Notes: generated from the letters alone by a model not told the origin. Counted from the first letter of the stretch, positions 7,814 through 16,830 are shown. The stretch is DNA of 64,000 bases from Bacillus paramycoides (GCF_001884235.1 NZ_MAOI01000089.1:1-64000), one strand, 5' to 3'. Program-made: numbers and translations.

Positions 7814-9241
7814 ATGAAAAAGATTATTGTTTTTGTATTAACGATATTTATATTAATCTCAGGATTCGCAACACAAAGTTATGCGTTGTCTGATTCGAAA
7901 TCTGCGGCAATACAAGCGTTGCTAGATGATGCCTCTCGTATATCAGGTGTGCCGGGAATGTCAATCTCAATACTTGCTGATGATGAAGTGTTCTACTTTT
8001 CTTCAGGGTATGCTGACCGTGAAAAGGGGTTGTCTGCAAGTGAAAATACACTCTATGAGTTAGCCTCGGTCAGTAAAGCTTTTACCGGTATGGGTATTAT
8101 GCTATTGGAAGAGCAAGGGCTGCTCTCAATGACTGACCCTGTCCAAAAATATTTACCTTGGTTTACGTTAAAGTATCAAGGGAAACCTGTTGATATGCAA
8201 AGCCTTACACTAAATAACTTTCTTCACCATACCAGTGGTCTAACAAATATTAGGCATACTCAAAGTATTCCACAAGGCAATACACCGGATATGTTGCAAA
8301 AGACTGTGGAAATGCTCGTAGATGCTGAATTGGCGTTCCCTCCCGGTGAACAGCATAACTATGGAACCGTTAATTATGACGTATTGGGTTTGATTATTGA
8401 GATTGTGTCGCGACAAAGCTATGAAGACTTTATGAGGGAACAGGTATTTCAGCCGTTAGGTCTTCACCAGACGTATGTTTATAAAGAAGATGCTCAAGCC
8501 ACTGGACAGTTGGCACAGGGCTACCGTTCTTCCTTTTTTATGACAACTCCATTTAAAGCTCCGGATTATGCTGGGAATAAGCCCGCAGGCTACATCATTT
8601 CTAATACAAAAGATATGGCGCGTTGGATGGGCATACAGATGGGTATTGTGCAGGACATACCCGAAATATTTTACACGGTTATCGAAAAATCACATAGGGG
8701 TGATATGTCTGTTTCGGCTGTCAACGATATGTATTATGCGGCAGGCTGGTCGGTAAACGCCGACCAAACGATTATAGAACACACTGGGGGCAATCCAAAT
8801 TTCAGAACCGAAGTAGTCATACTGCTAAATGAACGAACAGCCGTCTGCTTGCTGAGCAACGGCGCAAATACCAATATAAACCTGGTACTAAAAGTTAAAG
8901 ATATACTAGACGGCAATCTAACTCAGTCATATGAAATAAGCGGCACACAGCTTTTGGATATCATTTTGTCGTCTATCACTATTATTCTTTGCCTATTGGC
9001 CGTTCTCCTATTTCTCTTAGGATTACGCAGAAGGAAAACGAATGAGCGGCAGCCAATGACAAAAAAGAGAATAATCGTAACAGTTATTTTCCTGATCGCT
9101 ACGATTGCCCTGGGTATACTGTGCTGTGCTTTCGATTGGTCAACGATACTTATTTGGCAAACATATAGTGTTCTTACAGCTTTGATTTCGTCAGCATTAT
9201 TAACAGCAAGCATTACATGGTTTGTATACACTCACCGATAA
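7814..9241 (+). CDS. Membrane-anchored serine beta-lactamase-like / PBP-like protein
   Basis: The 475-residue protein belongs to the Beta-lactamase (PF00144) serine hydrolase family, which includes class C enzymes, DD-peptidases and esterases. An AAAGGAGAG site precedes the ATG. Residues 1-25 are a signal peptide. S85-V-S-K88 is the nucleophile motif, Y-G-T replaces the usual Y-x-N, and H323-T-G325 occupies the KTG box position. Three or four hydrophobic segments fill residues ~385-475, so the catalytic domain is probably tethered to the outside of the membrane. The substrate cannot be told from the sequence, and resistance should not be assumed. The gene stands alone between repeat blocks A and B, which suggests it arrived as a unit. 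Confidence 0.8.
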   Translation: MKKIIVFVLTIFILISGFATQSYALSDSKSAAIQALLDDASRISGVPGMSISILADDEVFYFSSGYADREKGLSASENTLYELASVSKAFTGMGIMLLEEQGLLSMTDPVQKYLPWFTLKYQGKPVDMQSLTLNNFLHHTSGLTNIRHTQSIPQGNTPDMLQKTVEMLVDAELAFPPGEQHNYGTVNYDVLGLIIEIVSRQSYEDFMREQVFQPLGLHQTYVYKEDAQATGQLAQGYRSSFFMTTPFKAPDYAGNKPAGYIISNTKDMARWMGIQMGIVQDIPEIFYTVIEKSHRGDMSVSAVNDMYYAAGWSVNADQTIIEHTGGNPNFRTEVVILLNERTAVCLLSNGANTNINLVLKVKDILDGNLTQSYEISGTQLLDIILSSITIILCLLAVLLFLLGLRRRKTNERQPMTKKRIIVTVIFLIATIALGILCCAFDWSTILIWQTYSVLTALISSALLTASITWFVYTHR

Positions 9242-9318
9242 AATACCTTGCTCCCAAGATAAACATAATGTTAAGTAATTAAATTTCAATTTATCGGTAT
9301 GCTTAATTTAAAAAACAT

Positions 9319-9340
9319 AAGACACTTCGGTGTCTTTTTT
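9319..9340 (+). terminator. Terminator with TTCG tetraloop
   Basis: AAGACAC-TTCG-GTGTCTT is followed by a T-run. It lies 78 bases after the beta-lactamase-like gene. Confidence 0.85.
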
Positions 9341-9715
9341 AATATCATCGACAATTTTCCCAGTCAAACCTAATTACTATCGCTTCCACTAACCTGCTCC
9401 GTTTGTGGAATAAGGATTTTTAAACAACTAATATTATTTTTCAAATGACTTTATTATAAATTAAACAACAATATTATTTTTGCACAAGCGTCGTTAGATA
9501 ACATTTCTTAAAAGACTGTTATTCAACAATCTGGCCCTTTAGTGGAGTAACTTTATTGCTACTCAACAGTTCCTTAATCCGCTTTTCAGTTCAGATCTTC
9601 TTTTCACTATAAAAACATCCCTTTAGATAAACAGATCCAAAGGGACAAAACATCGCGTCTTTTTTATAAACACTGTGACTTTATTTAAAAGCGACATTAA
9701 AAATATTCTTCAAAT

Positions 9716-9928
9716 CCTGGAAGCATAAGTTTGCCGCAAACAAAAAGAACCATAAGATTGCCGTTCCGGCAAACTTATGGTTCATATCACAAGTTTGTGA
9801 CTTTACCCATAAAGTTGCCACTAAATGAAGCATAACTTTGCCGTAAACAAAAAGAACCATAAAGTTGCTGCTAAAGAAAGCATAACTTTGCCGTGGGTTA
9901 ATTATTAACCCATAAACTTGCAGTGAAT
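9716..9928. repeat. CATAA-TTGCCG repeat block B
   Basis: The left part has an inverted repeat (9747-9783) with GAACCATAAGATTGCCG and CGGCAAACTTATGGTTC arms. It matches block C (15172-15252). The right part (9797-9928) matches block A (7310-7460). Block B therefore joins two putative cassettes. Confidence 0.75.
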
Positions 9929-10109
9929 GTTACAACAAGAAAAATAAAAATACCTATTATCAGCATCAGGCATTTAATCTTACTATTTTATTCATTAGAG
10001 CTTTTATACGACAAGTTCAATAACTTTAACAACGGAGTTTTATTATATAGGCTTAATGATAAAAGTGTTTGTAATGATATCCTTTGCTTTCTAAGCATAA
10101 TTGCTTTTA

Positions 10110-10147
10110 GGGGTACCGTCAGGGAAATGCGGATTTACAACGCTAAG
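10110..10147 (+). repeat. Solitary Tn3-family 38-bp terminal repeat
   Basis: The segment opens GGGGTACCGTCAGGG and closes ACAACGCTAAG, 38 bases in all. This is the length and the GGGG...TAAG pattern of Tn3-family ends, and GGGGTACC resembles Tn4430 of B. thuringiensis. A degraded inverted copy (CATTTTCCTGACG...CTCC) follows immediately. No tnpA is present. Confidence 0.55.
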
Positions 10148-10314
10148 TCCATTTTCCTGACGATTCCTCCGCTTTCAACAACGTTAAGAAAATTTTATAT
10201 GAAAGAAAGTTTTGTTCTTTTAACCCAAAACGGTCGTTTATGGTTAGATGAACTACTCACAGCTATTTATGTGATGCCCATTTTTTAGATGTAATCAAAG
10301 GTAGAACAGTTGCA

Positions 10315-10884
10315 TCATGAATTTGCCAAATTCCTTGTATCTGTTGTCCCATATGGAAGAATCTCGTATATTTTTGCAGCAAGTGCTTGGGGAGATTCCT
10401 TTGCCCCTCTTTTAATCCAATCGTTAACAATATTATAGATACCGCCTGCTAAAAACAGGATTTGCATTCTGCTCATGCCATGATTGCGCGTAATATCCGC
10501 TTGAAAGACTTTTTCCATTGTGTAATTCAAATAATCAAGCATCATACTAGATATATTTGCATCAATTAACTTTCCTGACGGTTTCTGTGCGGACACAAAT
10601 CCCTCTATGATATATTCAATAATTAGCTGCATACTTTCATATGGATCCAAACTATCAACTTCTTTCAAGAAATCTTGAACAATTTCATCCACAGATGCTT
10701 GTACGACGTCGTAAACGTTGCGGTAGTATTTGTAAAATGTGACTCTGGCAACTCCAGCCTTTTTGCAAATAGCTGTTACGGTTATATCTTGCAGTTTATG
10801 TTCATGCAGCAGTGCGCTTAATGCCTCCTTAATGTATGTCTGAGAGTGTATACTGTCTTCTCTTGACTTTCTCAAAGCTAACAC
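10315..10884 (-). CDS. TetR/AcrR-family regulator
   Basis: A 189-residue regulator, probably the repressor of the divergent MMPL exporter. The N-terminal DNA-binding domain is clear (LQDITVTAICKKAGVARVTF, then YKYYRN). The C-terminal ligand domain has the look of the TetR_C family common in Firmicutes. The start is GTG at 10884 or TTG at 10875; AAGGGA fits the TTG spacing better. A palindrome with ACTTACA / TGTAAGT arms lies 71 bases upstream. The neighbouring pump suggests it senses a toxic or lipophilic compound; that is inference. Confidence 0.82.
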   Translation of the reverse strand: MLALRKSREDSIHSQTYIKEALSALLHEHKLQDITVTAICKKAGVARVTFYKYYRNVYDVVQASVDEIVQDFLKEVDSLDPYESMQLIIEYIIEGFVSAQKPSGKLIDANISSMMLDYLNYTMEKVFQADITRNHGMSRMQILFLAGGIYNIVNDWIKRGAKESPQALAAKIYEILPYGTTDTRNLANS

Positions 10885-10954
10885 ATCCCTTCGTTCTGTT
10901 CGTTTTAAGTGGAAATCATCACATAGTGCTTGAAAGATGAAAATCCCCTGCTAT

Positions 10955-10970
10955 ACTTACACATGTAAGT
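10955..10970. promoter_or_regulatory. TetR operator candidate
   Basis: ACTTACA (10955-10961) and TGTAAGT (10964-10970) form a 16-base inverted repeat between the divergent tetR and MMPL genes. Confidence 0.55.
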
Positions 10971-10996
10971 ACAATTGTTAGCGTAGTGATAACGTC

Positions 10997-11145
10997 ATTG
11001 TATAAAAGGACATTATTGCTGTCAATGTGTACCATTTCCTTTGTTTCCTACTGGCAATTCGGCGCCATTCTGCAAGCTATAAATAGGGAGGGATATTCAG
11101 ATATAATTTATAATAAAGATTTTAAAATCTTTATATATGAATAAT
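10997..11145 (+). repeat. Leader region duplicated upstream of two genes (copy 1)
   Basis: The region from TATAAAAGGACATTATTGCTG to TAAATAGGGAGGGATATTCA and beyond matches 13536-13675 at about 80% by eye. Each copy lies directly upstream of a coding region (MMPL, then hydrolase). The TetR operator candidate lies outside the duplicated part. Confidence 0.7.
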
Positions 11146-11226
11146 ATTTAATTTTAGTGTTTGTGCTTTTCTAAATTACAACGTAAGAACAAGAAAAATT
11201 TTAGACAAGAATAGGGTGAGGTTTAA

Positions 11227-13437
11227 TTGGCGAAATATTTGTATAAGTTAGGCCATTGGGCAGTAAATCATAGAAAAAAGGTTGTATCCAGTGCACTCGC
11301 AATTCTGATTGCATTTGTGCTTATTGGAGTCAACATGGGTTCCTCTTTCAATGATGAGATGAGCATTCCGAATACACCGGCAGATAAAGCAGGAAAAGTA
11401 ATTGAAAAAGAGTTTAAAGCGATGCAACCAGCAGGTGCACAAGTAAAAGTAGTATTTCAAGCACCAAAACACGAAACCTTGGAGTCAGCGGAAGTACAAC
11501 AGAAAATTGCAGAAGTTCTAGGTGAGATTAAAAAAGATTCAGCTGTTGATTCTGTGGCAGCACCGATGCAACTGCAGAACCTTAGTGAAAATAAGAAAAT
11601 CGGATATGCAGTTGTTACGTACAAAGTGAAAGCGGAAAAGGTCACAGAAGCTTCTAAGGATAAGATTTTAGATAGTATTGAAACAACAAGGGATGCCGGC
11701 ATTCAAACGGAGCTATCAGGAGGCGATATTAAGTTTTCCGACTCAGAGACTTCAGGTATGACTGAAATTGTTGGAGTACTTGTTGCCTTCGTAGTCCTGA
11801 CATTTACTTTTGTGTCTTTCCTAGCAGCTGGACTGCCGATTCTCACTGCGATAATCGGATTAGCGATTGGAATGCTAGGAATCATGATTGGAACCAATTA
11901 TGTGGAAATCCAATCTGTTTCCTTAACATTAGCTGCCATGCTGGGACTCGCAGTAGGCATTGACTATGCGCTCTTCATTATCAATCGCTTTAGACAGCAG
12001 CTCGCACAAGGAGATTCTGTTCCAGAATCTGTTGCCATTGCAACGGGAACAGCGGGAAGTGCCGTAATCTTTGCAGGATTAACTGTTATTATTGGTCTTT
12101 TGGGACTGTCTGTTACAAAGATTCCATTCCTAATAGCGATGGGCGTATCCGCTGCTTTTACTGTGTTACTGGCTGTGGTAGTTTCCGTCGTCATATTACC
12201 GGCCATATTAGGAATTATCGGCCATAAGATTGCCCCATCTAAACAAAATCGATTCTTGCAAAAAATGACTGGTGCAGGTAAGAAACGCACTGGTTCAAAT
12301 AAATGGGGAGAATTTGTCGTAAGACGTCCTCTGGTTGTTTCGATTTTCGCAATCGGACTACTTGTAGTGATTACGATTCCATTTTTCCATATGAACCTTG
12401 GGCTGATTTCTGATGGAACATCAAAGTCCACAGAAACGACAGAACGAAGAGCATATGATTTATTGACGGAAGCATATGGAGAAGGATTCCATGCCTCTTT
12501 AGCGGTAGTGGCAAAATCTGAGGAAGCAACAGCTGAAACGCAAAATGCTATGAACACTATTGCAAAAGAATTGGGTAACCTATCTGACGTGAAAAGTGTG
12601 ACACCAGTTATCCCTGGGCCTTCTGGAAAGATTTATATGATTTCCGTCACACCAAAAACAGGACCTGACGATACAAAGACGAAGGATTTGGTAAATGCGA
12701 TTCGGGACAAATCGAACCAGACCGAGAAAGAAAATGGAATTGAACTAATGGTAACGGGCACAGCAGCGATGAATATTGATATTGTGCAAAAGCTGAGTGA
12801 TGCCTTGCCAGTTTTCACTGCTCTTATTGTGGGACTTGCATATGTACTTTTAGTTCTAGTGTTTAGATCTCTGCTCATTCCATTAAAAGCAGTATTAGGG
12901 TTTCTACTTTCTCTTGGTGCTACGTTGGGAGCCGTGGTATTTTTCGTGCAGGATGGGCATTTCCAAAATTTATTTGGTTTCCCAGCTGCCAGTCCAATCT
13001 TAGCTTTCTTGCCTGTTGTTCTGATTGGCATCCTGTTCGGACTTGCCATGGACTATGAGGTGTTCCTAGTGAGCAAGATGCGGGAAGTATATACGCATAC
13101 AGGCGACCCAAAGAGAGCTATTTTAGAAGGAATGCGAGAGAGCGGTAAAGTCGTAGTCTCAGCAGGATTAATTATGATGTCTGTATTTACTGGATTCATG
13201 TTGGCACCTGATAGCATCATTAAATCCATAGGCATGGCTCTTACATTCGGTGTTTTCTTCGACGCATTCATCGTGAGAATGACAATCGTGCCTGCGGTCA
13301 TGGCTCTCATGGGTAAGTCAGCCTGGTACTTGCCAAAATGGCTGGATAAAATTTTGCCTAACATTGATGTTGAAGGAGAAAGCATTATACATCACATGGA
13401 AAACAAAAGTGAAAAGATATATAAACAGAACAGTTAA
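11227..13437 (+). CDS. MMPL/RND-type exporter
   Basis: The 736-residue polytopic protein resembles Bacillus YdfJ-type MMPL transporters, proton-driven pumps for lipids or drugs. The start is TTG, with GGGTGAGG upstream. It has two repeats, each with one TM helix, a soluble loop (residues ~30-180 and ~390-530) and five to six helices. The helix-4 motif GLAVGIDYALFIINRFR and its counterpart GLAMDYEVFLVSKMREVY carry the acidic residues typical of MMPL proton relay. The divergent TetR gene and a strong terminator make it a self-contained regulated unit. The substrate is unknown. Confidence 0.88.
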   Translation: MAKYLYKLGHWAVNHRKKVVSSALAILIAFVLIGVNMGSSFNDEMSIPNTPADKAGKVIEKEFKAMQPAGAQVKVVFQAPKHETLESAEVQQKIAEVLGEIKKDSAVDSVAAPMQLQNLSENKKIGYAVVTYKVKAEKVTEASKDKILDSIETTRDAGIQTELSGGDIKFSDSETSGMTEIVGVLVAFVVLTFTFVSFLAAGLPILTAIIGLAIGMLGIMIGTNYVEIQSVSLTLAAMLGLAVGIDYALFIINRFRQQLAQGDSVPESVAIATGTAGSAVIFAGLTVIIGLLGLSVTKIPFLIAMGVSAAFTVLLAVVVSVVILPAILGIIGHKIAPSKQNRFLQKMTGAGKKRTGSNKWGEFVVRRPLVVSIFAIGLLVVITIPFFHMNLGLISDGTSKSTETTERRAYDLLTEAYGEGFHASLAVVAKSEEATAETQNAMNTIAKELGNLSDVKSVTPVIPGPSGKIYMISVTPKTGPDDTKTKDLVNAIRDKSNQTEKENGIELMVTGTAAMNIDIVQKLSDALPVFTALIVGLAYVLLVLVFRSLLIPLKAVLGFLLSLGATLGAVVFFVQDGHFQNLFGFPAASPILAFLPVVLIGILFGLAMDYEVFLVSKMREVYTHTGDPKRAILEGMRESGKVVVSAGLIMMSVFTGFMLAPDSIIKSIGMALTFGVFFDAFIVRMTIVPAVMALMGKSAWYLPKWLDKILPNIDVEGESIIHHMENKSEKIYKQNS

Positions 13438-13463
13438 AGTTAATTCATAGTTGTATTCATAAA

Positions 13464-13497
13464 AAAACCGCTTCCCTATAAAAGAGAAGCGGTTTTT
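13464..13497 (+). terminator. Terminator after the MMPL gene
   Basis: AAAACCGCTTC (13464-13474) pairs with GAAGCGGTTTT (13486-13496), followed by Ts. Confidence 0.85.
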
Positions 13498-13535
13498 TAG
13501 AGAAAGTATAGATTTTCCTTCGCTAATTATGTAAA

Positions 13536-13675
13536 TATATAAAAGGACATGATTGCTGTAAATGTGTGCCATTTCCTTTGTCTCCCATTGGGGATTTACC
13601 GCCATTTTTCAAGTTATAAATAGGGAGGGATATTCAGATACAATTTATATTAAACATTTTAAAATTGATTTTTTG
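13536..13675 (+). repeat. Leader region duplicated upstream of two genes (copy 2)
   Basis: It matches 10997-11145 (TATAAAAGGACATGATTGCTG ... AAATAGGGAGGGATATTCAG). It runs up to the start of the hydrolase gene and likely supplies its promoter. Confidence 0.7.
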
Positions 13676-13677
13676 TT

Positions 13678-14919
13678 ATGGAGGAATATAAAAAAGTGAA
13701 AAAGAAACAACAAAAACAATCAACCTCTTGGCGTCCTAGAGGTTTTATTCAATGGTTTCTGACAGTTCTTACAGTACTAGCATTAGCTTTTATTGGTAGT
13801 TTGGCATATTATATTTGGAATCCATCAGATTTTAATGTCACATTAAGAATTTCTAATATAATGAGTCTTTTGGCAATGTTTGCATTGCAAATGCCAATGT
13901 TTTTAGTAATTCTAACATTATTTATAATTGTACTATTAATATTAGCTGTATGGAAAAAAGCTTTAATCGCTCGAGCATTGTTGATTCCTCAATTATTACT
14001 AGTATTATTTTTAATAATAGCGCCAATTACTCAGACGTTAAACTATGCTAAAAACGAGAATGTTTCCGTTTCGCTTAGTTCTCATTTTTTTGGTAAGACA
14101 GAGATAACATCAAAAGTCACACAGGACGTTGTATACGGTACAACCTCTGATGGTGTGGAATTAAAGCTTGATGTGTGGCCAGCTCATGGAGACTCAAAAA
14201 AATCACTTCACCCCGCAGTTATCATGTTACATGGAGGCGGCTGGGTTGAAGGTGATAAAGGTGGTTCACCTCATTGGTATCAAAGACTTAGTGAATTAGG
14301 ATATACTGTTTTTGATGTACAATATCGTATGCCACCTCATGCGGGATGGAAAGATGAAGTAGGTGATGTAAAATCAGCAATAGGATGGGTAGTAGAACAT
14401 GCGGATACTTACAAAATTGATCCTAAAAAAATAAATGTAATGGGGCAATCAGCAGGGGGAAATCTAGCTATGCTAGCCGCCTATAGTATGGGGGATGAAC
14501 AGTTACCACCTTCTACTAGCATTTCACCGGTACCTATTAACTCTGTGATTAATATATACGGTCCGTCTGATATGACAGAGTTTTACAAGAATAAACGAAG
14601 TCCTGACTACGCGGAAGATGTATTGAAAAAGTATATAAAGGGTACACCTTCACAATTCCCTGATCGTTACAAAATACTCTCTCCGATCAGTTACATTAAT
14701 GAAAATACACCTCCTACTATTTCATTTTATGGAACAAGTGACCGAGTTGTCCCAGATGAACAAGGTAAATCTTTAGACAGGAAGCTGAGAGAAAATAGCG
14801 TTTCACATGAATTCTATCTTCTTCCAGGAGCTGATCACGTTTTTGATGCAAAATCAGGTAGCTTAAATACGCAATTTGCTTTTGAAAAAGTAAAAGCCTT
14901 TCTTCAAAAATATAATTAA
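13678..14919 (+). CDS. Membrane-anchored alpha/beta hydrolase (esterase-like)
   Basis: About 413 residues. Three N-terminal hydrophobic segments (~25-125) precede an alpha/beta hydrolase domain of the carboxylesterase/HSL type. Visible elements are the oxyanion loop H185-G-G-G-W, nucleophile S258 in GQSAGG, acid D355 in GTSDRVV and H387 in GADHVF. The ATG at 13678 has no ribosome site before it. GGAGGA lies inside its first codons, so GTG at 13696 may be the true start. The gene has its own copy of the MMPL leader and a terminator (14988-15027), and may work with the exporter on a shared ester compound, which is inference. Confidence 0.82.
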   Translation: MEEYKKVKKKQQKQSTSWRPRGFIQWFLTVLTVLALAFIGSLAYYIWNPSDFNVTLRISNIMSLLAMFALQMPMFLVILTLFIIVLLILAVWKKALIARALLIPQLLLVLFLIIAPITQTLNYAKNENVSVSLSSHFFGKTEITSKVTQDVVYGTTSDGVELKLDVWPAHGDSKKSLHPAVIMLHGGGWVEGDKGGSPHWYQRLSELGYTVFDVQYRMPPHAGWKDEVGDVKSAIGWVVEHADTYKIDPKKINVMGQSAGGNLAMLAAYSMGDEQLPPSTSISPVPINSVINIYGPSDMTEFYKNKRSPDYAEDVLKKYIKGTPSQFPDRYKILSPISYINENTPPTISFYGTSDRVVPDEQGKSLDRKLRENSVSHEFYLLPGADHVFDAKSGSLNTQFAFEKVKAFLQKYN

Positions 14920-14987
14920 TTAATAAATATAGGTAAGAACAATTTAAGAAGGTTTGTTTGCATCATTGTAAAATATAAAAATAAATG

Positions 14988-15029
14988 AAACACGCATTTT
15001 GAAAAAACTTAATCAAAATGCGTGTTTTT
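14988..15029 (+). terminator. Terminator after the hydrolase
   Basis: The 15-base arms AAACACGCATTTTGA and TCAAAATGCGTGTTT (15013-15027) are followed by Ts. Confidence 0.85.
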
Positions 15030-15171
15030 AGTATAAATCTAGTAATTTTATCAATGGGTTCAAATTGTACTTTTAAATTGTGGAAATTCAATGAATATCA
15101 TATACACGTAAGGTGGCCATTTCCCTGTCAAGTAGACGATAATAAAGATACGGTTTAAAATCTTTTATTTT

Positions 15172-15252
15172 TGGAAGCATAAGTTTGCCACAAACAAAAA
15201 GAACCATAACCTTGCCGAAACGGCAAAGTTATGGTTCAAATCACAACTTTGA
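15172..15252. repeat. CATAA-TTGCCG repeat block C
   Basis: It matches the left part of block B, including a hairpin (15201-15237) with GAACCATAACCTTGCCG and CGGCAAAGTTATGGTTC arms. Blocks B and C bracket the TetR-MMPL-hydrolase group. Confidence 0.7.
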
Positions 15253-15278
15253 TTTAAGGGGGAATATATAAGATTTTT

Positions 15279-15297
15279 GGTTCTGTTGCAAAGTTTT
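15279..15297. repeat. Solitary IS6-type terminal repeat
   Basis: GGTTCTGTTGCAAAGTTTT is an IS257/IS431-like end without a transposase. Confidence 0.55.
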
Positions 15298-15394
15298 CTA
15301 CATGAATCTATACTCTAGAAAACAGGGTCTAGGAGAATCAGACATGAGATATTTTAAATGAGTATTACTTTTTTTATGTGGATATTATCATGGG

Positions 15395-15628
15395 CTAGGT
15401 ACAACAAAGAGTGGCTCTGTTTGTATCTTTTTCCATGATTTTCACATTACCACCTTTATCGAGTTTGTAAGGGGTATTATTTTTTTCTAATTTTTCAATC
15501 AAAATAGGATTCTTTGATGAACTGAAAATGATATATTCATTATTTGTATATTGATTATAGTATATGGTTATACCCGCGCATAAACATATAAGTGTAAATC
15601 CCGAAAAAAGCATATAAATTCGTTTCAT
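15395..15628 (-). CDS. Small secreted or membrane-anchored protein
   Basis: 77 residues with an N-terminal hydrophobic signal or anchor (YMLFSGFTLICLCAGITIYY) and a charged extracytoplasmic part. GAGGGGAA lies just upstream of the ATG, supporting a real start. The C-terminus ends abruptly in TLCCT and may be truncated. The family is not recognised. Confidence 0.5.
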   Translation of the reverse strand: MKRIYMLFSGFTLICLCAGITIYYNQYTNNEYIIFSSSKNPILIEKLEKNNTPYKLDKGGNVKIMEKDTNRATLCCT

Positions 15629-15683
15629 AATTCAGTTCCCCTCAAATTAATTGTTTATTGATTTGTCCACCAGAGTGACCGGT

Positions 15684-15896
15684 TTACAGAATCATACTGA
15701 TAACTAGTATATTTAATAGTCCGTTGCTAATATCTTTCCTTAAATTATCAGCCATGGCTTGCGGACTTACAGACCAACCGTTATGGACTCTACACTCATA
15801 CATATCGTGTTCTTTTTTAGGTCCTGGATTATATTTTTCATGGTTATCCGCTATAATGAGACGCTCGGAATTAAAAATATTAAATAAAATTGACAA
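15684..15896 (-). pseudogene. Unrecognised gene relic
   Basis: A 70-codon frame with polar, non-random composition (IADNHEKYNPGPKKEHDMYE). It has only a TTG start that overlaps a Fur-like box and no ribosome site, so it is likely a fragment. I cannot name the family. Confidence 0.35.
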
Positions 15897-15910
15897 TGAA
15901 TATCATTTTC
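15892..15910. promoter_or_regulatory. Fur box candidate
   Basis: GACAATGAATATCATTTTC matches the 19-base Fur consensus GATAATGATAATCATTATC at about 15-16 positions. It lies 150 bases upstream of the small membrane protein at 16060, the most likely target. Confidence 0.6.
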
Positions 15911-16059
15911 ACTTAATATGAAGTCGTCACATTTAATTGGAGATGATTTTTATAAAAAAAGTCTACTTTTTTATTAATGTAATTCCATTAAAGTGTCACT
16001 TTCAAGAATTATCACTGATTTTTTTTATGAATTTAAACTTAGGAAGGGATAAAATAAAA

Positions 16060-16278
16060 ATGAACTGGAAAAAAGGCGGGTTATGGATTGTTATTTTTTT
16101 CATTGTAAAAGGTACGATTTCTACACTTTTAATTGTTACAGGTGCTAAATATTTTAATTTATCATATATGCAATTTTTAGTACTAATACTGATCTTATTA
16201 CTGATTTCTATAACAGGTCGTAAATTCCTTTATAGACATAAACAAACCAAAAAGCACAAAGAGATAAATATACAATGA
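16060..16278 (+). CDS. Small two-TM membrane protein, possibly Fur-controlled
   Basis: The 72-residue protein has two hydrophobic helices and a strongly basic tail (YRHKQTKKHKEI). The ATG at 16060 is preferred to longer upstream starts because AGGAAGGGA precedes it. The Fur box candidate upstream suggests iron-regulated expression. The family is not recognised. Confidence 0.6.
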   Translation: MNWKKGGLWIVIFFIVKGTISTLLIVTGAKYFNLSYMQFLVLILILLLISITGRKFLYRHKQTKKHKEINIQ

Positions 16279-16310
16279 AGCCCCAGAGACCTTTGGATTT
16301 CTGGGGCTTT
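16278..16310 (+). terminator. Terminator
   Basis: AAGCCCCAGA (16278-16287) pairs with TCTGGGGCTT (16300-16309) and begins at the stop codon of the small membrane protein. Confidence 0.8.
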
Positions 16311-16317
16311 ACTTCGA

Positions 16318-16575
16318 CAGTCTTTTTTTGGGATAGCACCACATCAACCAACTTACAATGCAGCTGCAATGATTGAACACTTCACACAAGCTGATGAAGA
16401 TTATGGCCGTCGTGTGAAGGAAGGTATCGAAATGAAAATGAAAGAAGTGAAAGAAATGAGCAAGGATGAAGTTCCAGGTCGTGAATCTGGTCAATCAAAA
16501 TATGGACTAGGCTCATTAGATGCAAATGAAGCAACAAAAGATGCTGTAAAAAAACATGAAGCAGATCCTTATTAA
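16318..16575 (+). pseudogene. C-terminal fragment of a heme catalase
   Basis: The open frame reads FFGIAPHQPTYNAAAMIEHF then TQADEDYGRRVKEGIE and ends KKHEADPY. The run ADEDYGRRV resembles the C-terminal helices of catalases. There is no start or upstream catalytic part; a terminator of another gene lies directly before it. It sits just upstream of katG, so an older catalase gene may have been lost here. The family call is by eye. Confidence 0.55.
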
Positions 16576-16632
16576 TTAGGAAGTGAACGTAAGGTACTGT
16601 TAGAAGAGGATGTCCGATAAGCCTCTAACAGT

Positions 16633-16678
16633 AAAGAAACTGAGGTGAAACGAAATGTTTTTCCTCAGTTTCTTTTAT
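16633..16678 (+). terminator. Terminator of the catalase relic
   Basis: AAAGAAACTGAGG (16633-16645) pairs with CCTCAGTTTCTTT (16663-16675). Confidence 0.75.
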
Positions 16679-16679
16679 C

Positions 16680-16830
16680 TTGTAGTTTTTCTCTGAAGTT
16701 GCCAGGCAGATACCACAATTCCAAACTCCACATGTACTTTATCGAGACCCCATAAGGAAAATCTGCGATACTACCGATTGCCCTTGATGTGACCGAACAC
16801 GGCAGCAAGGATGTTTAGAATCAACATTTC
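16680..16830 (-). pseudogene. IS1182-like transposase C-terminal relic
   Basis: On the minus strand two frames together give AVFGHIKGNRSI and LDKVHVEFGIVVSAWQLQRK, which resembles the conserved C-terminus of IS1182-family transposases (FGxIKxNRxF...RGLxKVxxEfg). At least one frameshift is present. Nothing of the N-terminal catalytic region is recognised. Confidence 0.5.

Larger units (their letters stand above)
9341..10314. other. Gene-free stretch with repeat block B and a Tn3-type end
   Basis: It holds repeat block B (9716-9928) and a solo Tn3-like inverted repeat (10110-10147). A 121-codon frame at 9923-10288 runs through both repeats, has no ribosome site and low-complexity content, and is not called as a gene. 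Confidence 0.55.

Noticed and set aside
7310-9928. CRISPR array from the regularly recurring TTGCCG motifs
   Set aside because: Spacing is irregular, copies vary and occur in both orientations, and no cas genes are present.
9923-10288. 121-codon plus-strand frame
   Set aside because: It runs through repeat block B and the Tn3-type end, has no ribosome site and matches no family.
11964-12557. 197-codon minus-strand frame within the MMPL gene
   Set aside because: It is a shadow of a strong coding region on the other strand, as are the frames at 12633 and 13053.
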